Part shown: piece by piece, positions 51,885 through 60,851 of the stretch
How positions within the stretch are numbered: the first letter of the stretch is position 1
Layout: every line of letters begins with the position of its first letter
Assembly: GCF_900112755.1 (NCBI RefSeq)
Contig: NZ_FOMW01000004.1
Coordinates: 266,882 to 330,881 of the forward strand
Source of the DNA: Sulfitobacter brevis
GTDB lineage: Bacteria; Pseudomonadota; Alphaproteobacteria; Rhodobacterales; Rhodobacteraceae
Reading direction: 5' to 3'
Length of the DNA: 64,000 bases
Made by a program: the position numbers and the translations under genes
The notes under the pieces: generated by a model
What the model saw: only the letters and a program-made list of their open reading frames with translations
Told to the model about the DNA's origin: nothing
Database searches by the model: none

Positions 51885-53399
51885 ATGGTCGCACGGGCAT
51901 ATACGGTCGCGTTTCAAGGGGTCGAGGCGCGCATCGTTGAGGTGCAATGCGCAGTCACTGCAGGCTTACCCAGCTTTTCAATCGTCGGCCTGCCGAACAA
52001 AGCCGTATCGGAGGCCCGAGACCGGGTGCGCATGGCCTTGAACGCAATGGCAATCGCCCTGCCCTCCAAGCGCATCACCGTCAATCTCAGCCCTGCAGAT
52101 CTGCCTAAGGAAGGCAGTCATTTTGACCTTCCCATCGCGCTTGCCCTTTTAGCGGCGTTGAAGATTCTGCCCGATGACGTCACGCAAGGCATCGTCGCAC
52201 TGGGGGAGCTTTCGCTCGATGGATCGCTCATTCCGGTGATTGGTGCTTTGCCCGCCGCAATGGCTGCCGCCGCAGCCAACCGCAGCCTTCTCTGCCCCGC
52301 CGCCTCAGGGGCCGAGGCCGCATGGGTTGGCAATGCGCAGGTAATTGCGGCAGCTTCGTTGGGGGACGTGGTGAGACATTATACCGGGCAGGCGCCGCTG
52401 GCCGCAGCAGAACCGGGCGAGGTCACCGCCTGCTTTTCGGGCCGCGACCTGCAAGAGGTAAAGGGGCAGGAACGCGCAAAACGGGCCTTGGAAATCGCAG
52501 CGGCGGGGCGTCATCATCTTATGCTGGTCGGCTCGCCCGGTTCGGGGAAGTCGATGCTCGCGGCACGACTGCCGGGCATATTGCCGATACTCACGCCGTC
52601 AGAGGCATTGGAAACCTCGATGATCCACTCGCTTGCGGGGCTGCTCGATGAAGGCGGAATATCTCGCAGCCGCCCGTTCCGTGAACCACATCATACGGCA
52701 TCTATGGCTGCGATCATTGGGGGTGGGCGCAATGCCAAGCCCGGAGAAGTGTCGCTGGCCCATAATGGCGTGCTGTTCATGGATGAATTTCCCGAGTTTC
52801 CGCGCAGCGTGCTAGAGACCTTGCGCCAACCGATTGAGACAGGCGAGGTGATGGTCGCGCGGGCCAACGCCCATGTGAAATACCCCTGCAAGTTCATGTT
52901 GGTCGCGGCGGCCAACCCCTGCAAATGCGGGTTCCTCGCCGATCCATCGCGGGCCTGTGCGCGGGTGCCAAACTGCGGTGAGGACTATATGAGCCGCATT
53001 TCCGGCCCGCTGCTGGACCGTTTTGATCTGCGCGTCGATGTGCCGCCGGTTGCCTTCACCGATCTTGATCTGCCCGCCAGCGGCGATACCACAGCACAGG
53101 TTGCGGCCCGCGTTTCCGCCGCCCGCCAGTTGCAATCCCAGCGCTATGCGGACCATCCGCAAATGGCCGCCAATGCGGATGCGCAGGGCGCAATGTTGGA
53201 GGAGATTACGACCCTCGACACCGAAGCCCGCGCTTTGCTCAGGCGTGCCGCCGAGCGCTTTCAACTCTCTGCACGCGGATATCACCGTGTGATGCGGGTG
53301 GCGCGCACCATTGCCGATCTCGATAGCTCGGACAGCGTGCAACGGCCCCACGTCGCAGAGGCAATCAGCTTTCGATTGGCGACAAATCTCTCGGCCTGA
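51885..53399 (+). CDS. comM: YifB/ComM family Mg-chelatase-like AAA+ ATPase
   Basis: A 504-residue protein with the Lon-like N-terminal domain (VEVQCAVTAGLPSFSIVGLP, then NLSPADLPKEGSHFDLPIAL), the Walker A loop LVGSPGSGKSMLAARLPGIL near residue 215, Walker B GVLFMDEFPEFPRSVLE and the zinc-like Cys cluster ANPCKCGFLADPSRACARVP. ComM is a hexameric helicase that drives branch migration during uptake and integration of foreign DNA. Its ribosome site GTAGGGGGC precedes the ATG. Confidence 0.93.
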   Translation: MVARAYTVAFQGVEARIVEVQCAVTAGLPSFSIVGLPNKAVSEARDRVRMALNAMAIALPSKRITVNLSPADLPKEGSHFDLPIALALLAALKILPDDVTQGIVALGELSLDGSLIPVIGALPAAMAAAAANRSLLCPAASGAEAAWVGNAQVIAAASLGDVVRHYTGQAPLAAAEPGEVTACFSGRDLQEVKGQERAKRALEIAAAGRHHLMLVGSPGSGKSMLAARLPGILPILTPSEALETSMIHSLAGLLDEGGISRSRPFREPHHTASMAAIIGGGRNAKPGEVSLAHNGVLFMDEFPEFPRSVLETLRQPIETGEVMVARANAHVKYPCKFMLVAAANPCKCGFLADPSRACARVPNCGEDYMSRISGPLLDRFDLRVDVPPVAFTDLDLPASGDTTAQVAARVSAARQLQSQRYADHPQMAANADAQGAMLEEITTLDTEARALLRRAAERFQLSARGYHRVMRVARTIADLDSSDSVQRPHVAEAISFRLATNLSA

Positions 53400-53523
53400 G
53401 TCGGACGGTATTAAGTCCCTGATGCCATCAACACCGGTGACTTGGGTGGTTTACACGAATAGTCATCTTTTAGGATATGGGACGCGGTTCCCAGCCGTGA
53501 TAGTCGTGAATTCTACCCTTTGT

Positions 53524-54939
53524 ATGAGTCTTCGAATGAATGAGTTTTCCCCCCAAAGTGACCGCGGCGACCACCTTGATCTCTTGCTAGCCACATCCGA
53601 AATCGGGATCTGGGAGTTGGACGTAGCGACGGGGAAAGCACTGCGCAATTTGCGCCACGACCAGATATTCGGCCATGAAGAACTGCTCGATGAATGGAGC
53701 GGCGATATCTTTTTGGCCTATGTTCATGCAGAGCATCGCAAAAGGATTGGTAGCTTGTTGGCTAATTCGGTCAACGGCGGGCAACCTTGGTCCTTCGAGG
53801 CCCCGATCAGGCGCGCTGACGGAGTTGATCGGTGGATCAGCGCAAAGGGCATGCCTAAATTTTCCGAAGATGGCCAAGTGACCAAGCTTATTGGCCATGT
53901 AATCGACATTACCCAGACCAAACACAACGAAGACCGGCTTAAACTACTGTCCAAAGAACTTAATCATCGCGTCGCCAATACTTTCACGATCATGAACTCG
54001 ATGATCCGTCACGGTGCGAAAGAAACAACGAGTGTTGAAGAATTTGCAGAAGGCCTGATGAACAGATTGGCATCGTTGGCCCGCTCCAATCGCGTGTTGA
54101 TCGCAAACGAGGCCGAGCGTTCCAGCCTGCAGGAGATCATTCGCGTTGAACTCGACGCCTTTGCCAATTGGCAGCAGCGGGTCATTGTCAACGGCAGCGG
54201 GCCTGTGTGGTTTTCCGGACCGGCGTCCGAGGCGCTTGCGCTCATTTTCCACGAATTGCTGACCAATGCAGTGAAGCACGGCGCGCTGTCGAACACCGAT
54301 GGCAACGTTACGGTAAACATCACCCGAACCTCCGGCCAAGAGACATATATTGACTGGGTCGAGCGTGGTGGCCCGGCAACAAGCGTTGAACCGCACAGCG
54401 GTATCGGCTCAACGATTCTCAGGAATGCCATGCGGGATGAGGGTAAGGTGACGCTAGATTTCGCGCCTGGCGGCCTGAACTGTCACATCGTCGTAAACGA
54501 AAGCTTTCAGCGAGAGGTGAAGCACCCTTCCATCGCCCCCCAACAGCTGTCCACTGTCGAGCAATCGGCTACTGATACGACCGCGCTACTTTCCGGAAAA
54601 CGGGTGCTTATCGTGGAGGACGATCCCATCATCGGGCTTGATATCTCCGAGATACTACTGGCCGCAGGGGCCCGGCCGATTGGTCCGTGCAGAAATGTGG
54701 CCTCCGCCCTTAAGGCCATTGGCGATTTGCCTGACGCCGCTTTGCTGGATATAAATTTGGGCTCCGAGACCAGTGAAAGTGTGGCGCTGCGATTGGCGGA
54801 AATGGCCATCCCTTTCATTACGCTGAGTGGTCAGTTGGAAACTGGCGGGTTGGACGACCAATACGCGAATGCGCCCCGGATCAGTAAACCTTTTGGTGAA
54901 GCAGAGTTGTTGCTCTGCCTCACCAAGATTTTGCAATAA
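53524..54939 (+). CDS. Hybrid HWE-family histidine kinase with receiver domain
   Basis: A 471-residue signalling protein. Residues 20-135 form a PAS/PAC sensor (LLATSEIGIWELDVATGKAL, then DGVDRWISAKGMPKFSEDGQ). The phospho-His is in LSKELNHRVANTFTIMNSMI near residue 145. The ATPase has the HWE-type N box FHELLTNAVKHGALS and the W-x-E box IDWVERGGP. From about 355 to the end is a receiver with acceptor Asp in AALLDINLGSETSE and Lys in RISKPF. The start could be this ATG or one four codons later. No output regulator lies beside it, so it is an orphan. Confidence 0.88.
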   Translation: MSLRMNEFSPQSDRGDHLDLLLATSEIGIWELDVATGKALRNLRHDQIFGHEELLDEWSGDIFLAYVHAEHRKRIGSLLANSVNGGQPWSFEAPIRRADGVDRWISAKGMPKFSEDGQVTKLIGHVIDITQTKHNEDRLKLLSKELNHRVANTFTIMNSMIRHGAKETTSVEEFAEGLMNRLASLARSNRVLIANEAERSSLQEIIRVELDAFANWQQRVIVNGSGPVWFSGPASEALALIFHELLTNAVKHGALSNTDGNVTVNITRTSGQETYIDWVERGGPATSVEPHSGIGSTILRNAMRDEGKVTLDFAPGGLNCHIVVNESFQREVKHPSIAPQQLSTVEQSATDTTALLSGKRVLIVEDDPIIGLDISEILLAAGARPIGPCRNVASALKAIGDLPDAALLDINLGSETSESVALRLAEMAIPFITLSGQLETGGLDDQYANAPRISKPFGEAELLLCLTKILQ

Positions 54940-55084
54940 CGGCGGCGCCGATTGGCGGTCAATTACGTCAGACAATCTGCCAGATCGCCTAGACACGCTC
55001 GGGCTCACGAGGGCTTTTTTAATCGAGGATCCGACAACTTAGGATTGGATGCAGGGGTGCCCGTTTCGAGCCCATCAACATGTG

Positions 55085-56860
55085 TCATTTAGAGCCCAAG
55101 GAGTTCTGAAACAAATCGAAAACTTCATCGCGATCCGATAACACCAGCATCAAAGCCAGATCGCCGGGTTGTAGATTATCGAGAATCAATTTGGCACCGA
55201 TGGGAGGAGTATCAGCGCTCAGGATTTGGTCAGGGTCAAATCCGTCAGCGATTGCAGATGCTTGAAGCCGACCGGTCGTTTCACCGAAACTTCGACCCCG
55301 CAGATAGTCCTCGATTTCGGCGGTGACGATCACGTCAGGTCTGAACTGAAGCGCCGCCTTCGTCACATCCACCAAATCTTGGTCGCTGTGGTCTCCGGGT
55401 TGGCTGAGCATGATGAACCGGCGTTTCGAAGGGATCGCAGAAAGGGCTTCGCACACGGCCGAAATTGAATGAGCGTTATGCGCGAAATCGACAAAGACCC
55501 GCGCGCCATTGTAGCGAAATTCATTGAACCGGCCCGGATTGTCTTTGTGATCGGATGCAAAGCCCGACAGCCCTGTTCGGATAGCCTCGGCAGCGATACC
55601 AAGAACGGTGCAGACACAAACCGCTGCCAGCACATTTCGCACGTTATGCTTTGCAGCTCCGTGAAGCGTGATGGGCACCTCAGCGAGCGGCATCGAGAAA
55701 ACCTCCGTGCTTCCGTCAAAAAAGATGAAATGATCGAGTTTGACAAAGCAACAAGGCGTGCCGCGCTCTCGCGCCTGCGTGATTTGCGGCGATGTGGCAT
55801 CAAGCGAGAACCACCAGATCAATTGGGAAAGCTCTGCGGCCGCCGCCACAATCTGCGGGTCGTCGGCGTTGAGCACCAGAGCGCCATCTGTCGCCAAAGC
55901 GCGCATGACGGCAAATTTGGTCTGGGCCAGATCATCCAATGTCATAACCCCAAATTCGCCCAAGTGATCCTTTGCAACGTTGGTCACCAAAGCCACGCGA
56001 GCGCGACGGATCGGCAAACCGCGCCGCAAGATGCCGCCACGTGCGACCTCCAGAAACGCCATTTCGACGCGCGGATCGCGCAGCGCCATCCGCCCCCCCC
56101 CCGGGCCCGAATAATCGCCACGATCAAGGATATCGCTGCCAACCTGCACCAAATCCGTCGATGTCAGCCCCACCACTTTCCCAGCGGCAGTGGCAATTGC
56201 CGCGCAGAGACGGGTTGTGGTGGTCTTGCCGTTGGTACCTGTCAACAGTGCAACAGGCCCATCACTGACGGCAGACCAGTCCACTTGGTCCGGGGCTGGC
56301 AAGCCGTCAACAGGCCAAATTTGCGAACCGATGCCATGACCGACCGACACATGGTCATCATCGCACAGAAAATCGACGTCATGTGCAGCAGCCGCGGACA
56401 TCAAAGCGGCCAGCGCCGGATTTGCCTCTTCGGCCATGACGCGTTTCAGATCATTGGTCATGTCCTCGAAAGACAGGCTTGCGCTATTTGAAAGCTCTGC
56501 CGCGCAGAAATGCCATGCGGTCTTGGCGACAAATGTTGCGGAGTATAGCTGGTCCACCGGGGCTGATATCGCAAGGCTGACACCGCCTTGGAAAACCCGC
56601 GAGATCAGCTTCTGATCGCCCCAACCAACATGATCCAGCACTTTTCGTGCATGCTTTTCCCATAAAGCGGTTACGATACCTGGATCAACGCCGTCGAACA
56701 CCACATCCATCACGGCGCCGGGGTGATCCGATAGAAGGCTTGGCCCTGTTAAACGGCGGGGTGGTTCAACATTGAAGGCGTCAACGGCCGCCCACTGGAT
56801 ATCAAGGGCTGTTTCCAGTTTCTCAATGCGGTCCATCGGTCGGGCGGGGTCAGTCGCCAT
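55085..56860 (-). CDS. Mur-ligase-family protein, CphA-like without ATP-grasp domain
   Basis: A 591-residue protein whose start overlaps the end of cphA by 11 nt. Residues 200-591 match the Mur-ligase half of cyanophycin synthetase: LLTGTNGKTTTTRLCAAIA near 203, MALRDPRVEMAFLEVARGGI, LVTNVAKDHLGEFGVMTLDD, GRFNEF and VFVDFAHNAHSISAVCEALS. The first 200 residues (RRLTGPSLLSDHPGAVMDVV, then TAWHFCAAEL) recall the CphA N-domain, but there is no ATP-grasp part between. It should ligate an amino acid to a carboxylate with ATP; substrate and role in cyanophycin metabolism are unknown. An ATG at 56836, after the cphA stop, is an alternative start. Confidence 0.82.
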   Translation of the reverse strand: MATDPARPMDRIEKLETALDIQWAAVDAFNVEPPRRLTGPSLLSDHPGAVMDVVFDGVDPGIVTALWEKHARKVLDHVGWGDQKLISRVFQGGVSLAISAPVDQLYSATFVAKTAWHFCAAELSNSASLSFEDMTNDLKRVMAEEANPALAALMSAAAAHDVDFLCDDDHVSVGHGIGSQIWPVDGLPAPDQVDWSAVSDGPVALLTGTNGKTTTTRLCAAIATAAGKVVGLTSTDLVQVGSDILDRGDYSGPGGGRMALRDPRVEMAFLEVARGGILRRGLPIRRARVALVTNVAKDHLGEFGVMTLDDLAQTKFAVMRALATDGALVLNADDPQIVAAAAELSQLIWWFSLDATSPQITQARERGTPCCFVKLDHFIFFDGSTEVFSMPLAEVPITLHGAAKHNVRNVLAAVCVCTVLGIAAEAIRTGLSGFASDHKDNPGRFNEFRYNGARVFVDFAHNAHSISAVCEALSAIPSKRRFIMLSQPGDHSDQDLVDVTKAALQFRPDVIVTAEIEDYLRGRSFGETTGRLQASAIADGFDPDQILSADTPPIGAKLILDNLQPGDLALMLVLSDRDEVFDLFQNSLGSK

Positions 56861-59651
56861 CTTCAACGCGATCCCGGGCCAAACGGACACCGCGCCCGTC
56901 CCGTACGATGGACAACTCAGTATCGAGCAGGTCCTCGAACACGGCGCTGCTTGGTGCGCTGATCGGATGTGATGTCCGACCTTCGTCCGTCTCATCTGCG
57001 TTGAAGTAGATAACCTGCTTCCAGCAACGCGGGGTATTGTCCCCAAAGATCACAACCAGATCGCCCGGTTCGGCCATTTCAAGGCTGGCTGCAACAGCCT
57101 CCTCTTCGTTTGGAATGACTGAAATCTGATCTTCCGAAATGCCGTTCTTGAGGAATTCTGCCTTGAACATCTGCGGTATTTCGTCATGACCACGTTTGCG
57201 CCGGTCATCGTCCGCCTTGCAAATGTAGTGGTCAAACTTTCCGGACAGTGCCAAAGCGGCCTCGGCCACGTCCTGATCGCGACGGTCCCCCGGGACCGAG
57301 AGCACAACAATCCGCTTGCCCTTGACCTCCAGACGCTCTGCCAGCCCTGCCATCGCACTTAATGCCGCTGGGTTATGGCCGTAATCAAGGATCACCTTGA
57401 AGGGGTGTTCGTCAAAGACGTTCATCCGCCCCGGTGCCTGAAAATAGCTGGTGTCGAAAGTGCGCAGCCCATGGCGGATATTGTCCAGATCGACACCAAA
57501 GCTATAGGCCATCGCGGCTGCAAACATCGCGTTTTGCACGTTATGTATGGCTTTGCCCTCAAGCGTGGCTGGAATTACATGCGCCCAAAGAACCGGCATG
57601 TGCAGGCCATTATCGTAGATCGTGAGCATGTCGCCGTTCATGCCCTGCTCAAGCACAATCGCCTGCCCCCCGGCCTTTATATGCTCTTTCACCAATGTAT
57701 GATTGGGATTGATCGTCACGTAGAAAATTGAAGTGACATCCGCGTAATCGGCCATTTTGAGGCAATTTATGTCATCGGCGTTCAGGACTGCAGTCTTCGT
57801 CGCACTTTCGATGACGACACGCTTTACTGCGGCCAGTTGCTCTACCGTTTCAATGCCACCCAAACCAAGATGGTCACCGGTCACATTCAAACAGGCCGCA
57901 ACATCGGAATTTTGAAAACCGAGGCCGCTGCGCACCAGACCGCCACGGGCTGTTTCCATCACCGCAAAATCAACCTTGGGATCGCGCAAGACCATTTGCG
58001 CTGATTTCGGGCCAGTCATGTCCCCCTTTACGCTGAGTTTGCCGTCAACATAGACACCATCGGTCGAGGTCATGCCAACGATCTTGCCGCTGGCTTTCAT
58101 AATGTGGCCCAGCATACGCGACGTTGTCGTCTTGCCGTTGGTGCCGGTGATCGCGGCGATCGGGATGCGGCTCTCCTGCCCATGCGGAAAGAGCATGTCG
58201 ATGACCGTGCCCGCGACATCGCGCGGCTGCCCTTCCGAGGGGGCGACGTGCATCCGGAAACCCGGGGCCGCATTCACTTCGACAATCGCGCCACCGATAT
58301 CCTTGTAGGAGCGGGTGATATCCTCAATCAGGAAATCGACGCCGCCGACGTCTAGGCCAACAGCCATGATCGCGCGTTCAGCCATGTCGCGATTATCCGG
58401 GTGGACAACATCGGTCAGATCAATCGCCGTACCGCCTGTCGACAGGTTTGCGGTGGACCGCAAATAGAACGTTTCCCCAACGGGCAACACCGTATCGACA
58501 GTATGACCGGCATCGGCGATCAATCGCTTCGCCTGATTGTCGATCTCCAGCATTGTCAGCACCTTCTGGTGTCCGATGCCGCGACGCGGGTCTTGATTAA
58601 CGATATCGACAAGCGCGCCGATCGTATGTGTGCCATCGCCGACGACATGGCCGGGCACCCGCTTGGCCACTGCGACCAGCTTGTTGTTCACAACTAGCAT
58701 CCGGTGATCGAAGCCTGTTACGAAACTCTCGACTAAAATGGCCGCACTTTTCGAATGCAGTTCCGCCTCGGCAAACCCAGCGGTGATCTCTTCGTCTTTC
58801 GTCAGATTTATAGAAACCCCGCGCCCGTGATTGGCATCAAGCGGTTTGACTACGACCGGAAAGCCAATCTTGTGGGCGGCGCGTACGGCTTCTTCGGCGC
58901 TGTAGACGATGCGTTGCAGCGGCACGGGCAGACCCAGATCGCTCAGCAGGTTGTGGGTGTCTTCCTTGTCACAGGAGATTTCGACAGCGATGTGGCGTGT
59001 CTCGGATGTGATGGTGGCCTGAATGCGCTGCTGGTATTTGCCGTGCCCGAACTGGACCAATGACCCTTCGTTCAAACGAATCCACGGGATGTCGCGGTCT
59101 TGCGCCGCCCGAACCAGCGATCCGGTGGATGGCCCAAACTCCTTGCGTTGGGCGTGCAGGACAAAGCTGCGCAATTCCATCTGCCAGTCGAAGTCAGCAT
59201 CGAACGCAAAATCGACCTGTACGCGGAGGGACTGCGGCAAAAGATGCATCAACAGCCTAAGCGCCAATTCTCCCGCGGCCAATCCAACGTCGCGCTGGCG
59301 ATACGCATAGACCATATTGTATTGGCCGGGAGTTCCTGTCCCACGCGTCCGCCCAAAGGTGACATCTGTTCCGGCAACATTTTGCACTTCGATGGCGCAA
59401 TGCTCCAGAATGTGGCCCATCCATGTGCCGTCATCTTCGCGCAGGCGGCGCAGAAATCCGCCCTCCGTGCCGTAGGAACACCCATGATCGGAAAGACCGG
59501 GCAGCGCATCAATCAGCCCCTCGATGAAGTCCGATCCGATTTTGACAGAAGGCCAGTCCTCCAATACCCCCAAATCAATGACATGCCGTATTACAGGAAA
59601 TCCCGCCCAGACGTTCGGGCCGACAAAAACATTGGTTGCGACTATTTTCAA
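56850..59651 (-). CDS. cphA: Cyanophycin synthetase
   Basis: A 933-residue enzyme with the full three-part layout. The N-domain begins MKIVATNVFVGPNVWAGFPV. The ATP-grasp domain includes GLPVPLQRIVYSAEEAVRAA and GFPVVVKPLDANHGRGVSIN (residues about 220-290). The Mur-ligase domain carries AAITGTNGKTTTSRMLGHIM near 505 and VILDYGHNPAALSAMAGLAE near 745. It builds multi-L-arginyl-poly-L-aspartate from Asp and Arg with ATP, a nitrogen reserve. The start is TTG, with AGAGG about 7 nt ahead and no in-frame ATG. It follows cphB by 32 nt and overlaps the next ligase gene. Confidence 0.95.
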   Translation of the reverse strand: MKIVATNVFVGPNVWAGFPVIRHVIDLGVLEDWPSVKIGSDFIEGLIDALPGLSDHGCSYGTEGGFLRRLREDDGTWMGHILEHCAIEVQNVAGTDVTFGRTRGTGTPGQYNMVYAYRQRDVGLAAGELALRLLMHLLPQSLRVQVDFAFDADFDWQMELRSFVLHAQRKEFGPSTGSLVRAAQDRDIPWIRLNEGSLVQFGHGKYQQRIQATITSETRHIAVEISCDKEDTHNLLSDLGLPVPLQRIVYSAEEAVRAAHKIGFPVVVKPLDANHGRGVSINLTKDEEITAGFAEAELHSKSAAILVESFVTGFDHRMLVVNNKLVAVAKRVPGHVVGDGTHTIGALVDIVNQDPRRGIGHQKVLTMLEIDNQAKRLIADAGHTVDTVLPVGETFYLRSTANLSTGGTAIDLTDVVHPDNRDMAERAIMAVGLDVGGVDFLIEDITRSYKDIGGAIVEVNAAPGFRMHVAPSEGQPRDVAGTVIDMLFPHGQESRIPIAAITGTNGKTTTSRMLGHIMKASGKIVGMTSTDGVYVDGKLSVKGDMTGPKSAQMVLRDPKVDFAVMETARGGLVRSGLGFQNSDVAACLNVTGDHLGLGGIETVEQLAAVKRVVIESATKTAVLNADDINCLKMADYADVTSIFYVTINPNHTLVKEHIKAGGQAIVLEQGMNGDMLTIYDNGLHMPVLWAHVIPATLEGKAIHNVQNAMFAAAMAYSFGVDLDNIRHGLRTFDTSYFQAPGRMNVFDEHPFKVILDYGHNPAALSAMAGLAERLEVKGKRIVVLSVPGDRRDQDVAEAALALSGKFDHYICKADDDRRKRGHDEIPQMFKAEFLKNGISEDQISVIPNEEEAVAASLEMAEPGDLVVIFGDNTPRCWKQVIYFNADETDEGRTSHPISAPSSAVFEDLLDTELSIVRDGRGVRLARDRVEDGD

Positions 59652-59683
59652 ATGGTGACCTCTTTTGTTGAAGATGCTCCGCG

Positions 59684-60622
59684 CTAAGCGGGTTTCTTGG
59701 TGGCAACGATGGGCGGTTCGCCAATCGCCGAATGGTCTTGAGGTGGATATCCGACACGGGCGTCCAGATCATACCGGCACCCTTCGCCCAATACGTCCAA
59801 CCGCAGCCCCAATAGACTGAGCGCCTCGCCTGGCTTGGCATCCCATATGGAGGAATGCGTCATTTGGCTGGCGTCCACGACCGTAACCGTGCCGCTGCCG
59901 ACAACTTCCAAAACATTATCAGGCCCTATGAACGCGGCCGTGTCTTCGTCTATGCCAAGACCGATCAGGAAAGGATTGTACGACGACGCGGTCAGCAACC
60001 GTCCCAGACGATTTCGTTGGGTGAAGTGCTGATCAATGATAACACTGTTCGTCAGCCCAATGCCAGGTGCCAGGGAAACTGTACCCTCTGCGGGCGACTC
60101 ATTGCCGGCGCCACCGGCCACCATATGCTCTGACATGATCGAGGCTCCGGCCGAGGTGCCCGCGACAGGAATACCCTCAGCATTTCGCCGCCTGATCTTT
60201 TGCGCGACAAGCGTACCCCCAAGGATGGCAGACAGCCGCAACTGGTTGCCGCCGGTCATGAAGATACCCGTGGCATTGTCCAGCATCTCGGAGAATTCGG
60301 GAATGTCGCAGTCTTTGCGTCGGTTTATCGGCAGAAAATCGACCTTGCCCGCGCCCAGCCCTGAAAAGATACGACGGTAGTCCTGCCCGGTCTCATGCAG
60401 CATTGAGGCTGTTGGAATGACCACAATCGACGCAGCCGAACCGCCGGACAGCTCGACGAAGCGACGGTGAATTTGCATCTCTTTGATGCGGTCTTCGCCC
60501 CCGCCAATCGGGATGATATACCCGCGATCGTTTCCGTTAGCCACTGGTGCTGGGCACATATAGGTTTGATATCCTTCGAGTTTCCCAGTCAGTCCACGTA
60601 CTGCTGCCTGCGCTGCCGTCAT
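59684..60622 (-). CDS. cphB: Cyanophycinase
   Basis: A 312-residue S51-family serine peptidase. GYIIPIGGGEDRIKEMQIHR opens the domain, TGIFMTGGNQLRLSAILGGT follows, and the catalytic Ser is in VAGTSAGASIMSEHMVAGGA near residue 157. The IDQHFTQRNRLGRLL and GLGIDEDTAAFIG stretches are typical of the family. It cuts cyanophycin into beta-Asp-Arg dipeptides inside the cell. It is the first gene of the leftward cluster. The ATG at 60622 has no strong ribosome site; an ATG at 60559 (MCPAPVANGNDRGY) is an alternative start. Confidence 0.93.
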   Translation of the reverse strand: MTAAQAAVRGLTGKLEGYQTYMCPAPVANGNDRGYIIPIGGGEDRIKEMQIHRRFVELSGGSAASIVVIPTASMLHETGQDYRRIFSGLGAGKVDFLPINRRKDCDIPEFSEMLDNATGIFMTGGNQLRLSAILGGTLVAQKIRRRNAEGIPVAGTSAGASIMSEHMVAGGAGNESPAEGTVSLAPGIGLTNSVIIDQHFTQRNRLGRLLTASSYNPFLIGLGIDEDTAAFIGPDNVLEVVGSGTVTVVDASQMTHSSIWDAKPGEALSLLGLRLDVLGEGCRYDLDARVGYPPQDHSAIGEPPIVATKKPA

Positions 60623-60851
60623 ATGACGTTAAAAGCCCCAAGGATACCACGTAAAAGCTGAGATAGTGGCCATTTCGAAGATTGGCTGGTGAACGGGCTG
60701 GCCTCGGCGGTGAAATTCCAACGGAGGTGATCGGACATTGCGCAGCGCAGTTTATGCCGCTTGCCCATTACGCCTGCCAAGTCGCGCGCGGTCTTCAGCG
60801 GGCATCAGCACTGCCCAGATTTGCAAGAGTGCTGATTTCGGCAAATTGGTT

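Noticed and set aside
55469..56491. Rightward 340-codon frame inside the Mur-ligase gene
   Set aside because: The opposite strand encodes all Mur-ligase motifs; no start signal on this strand.
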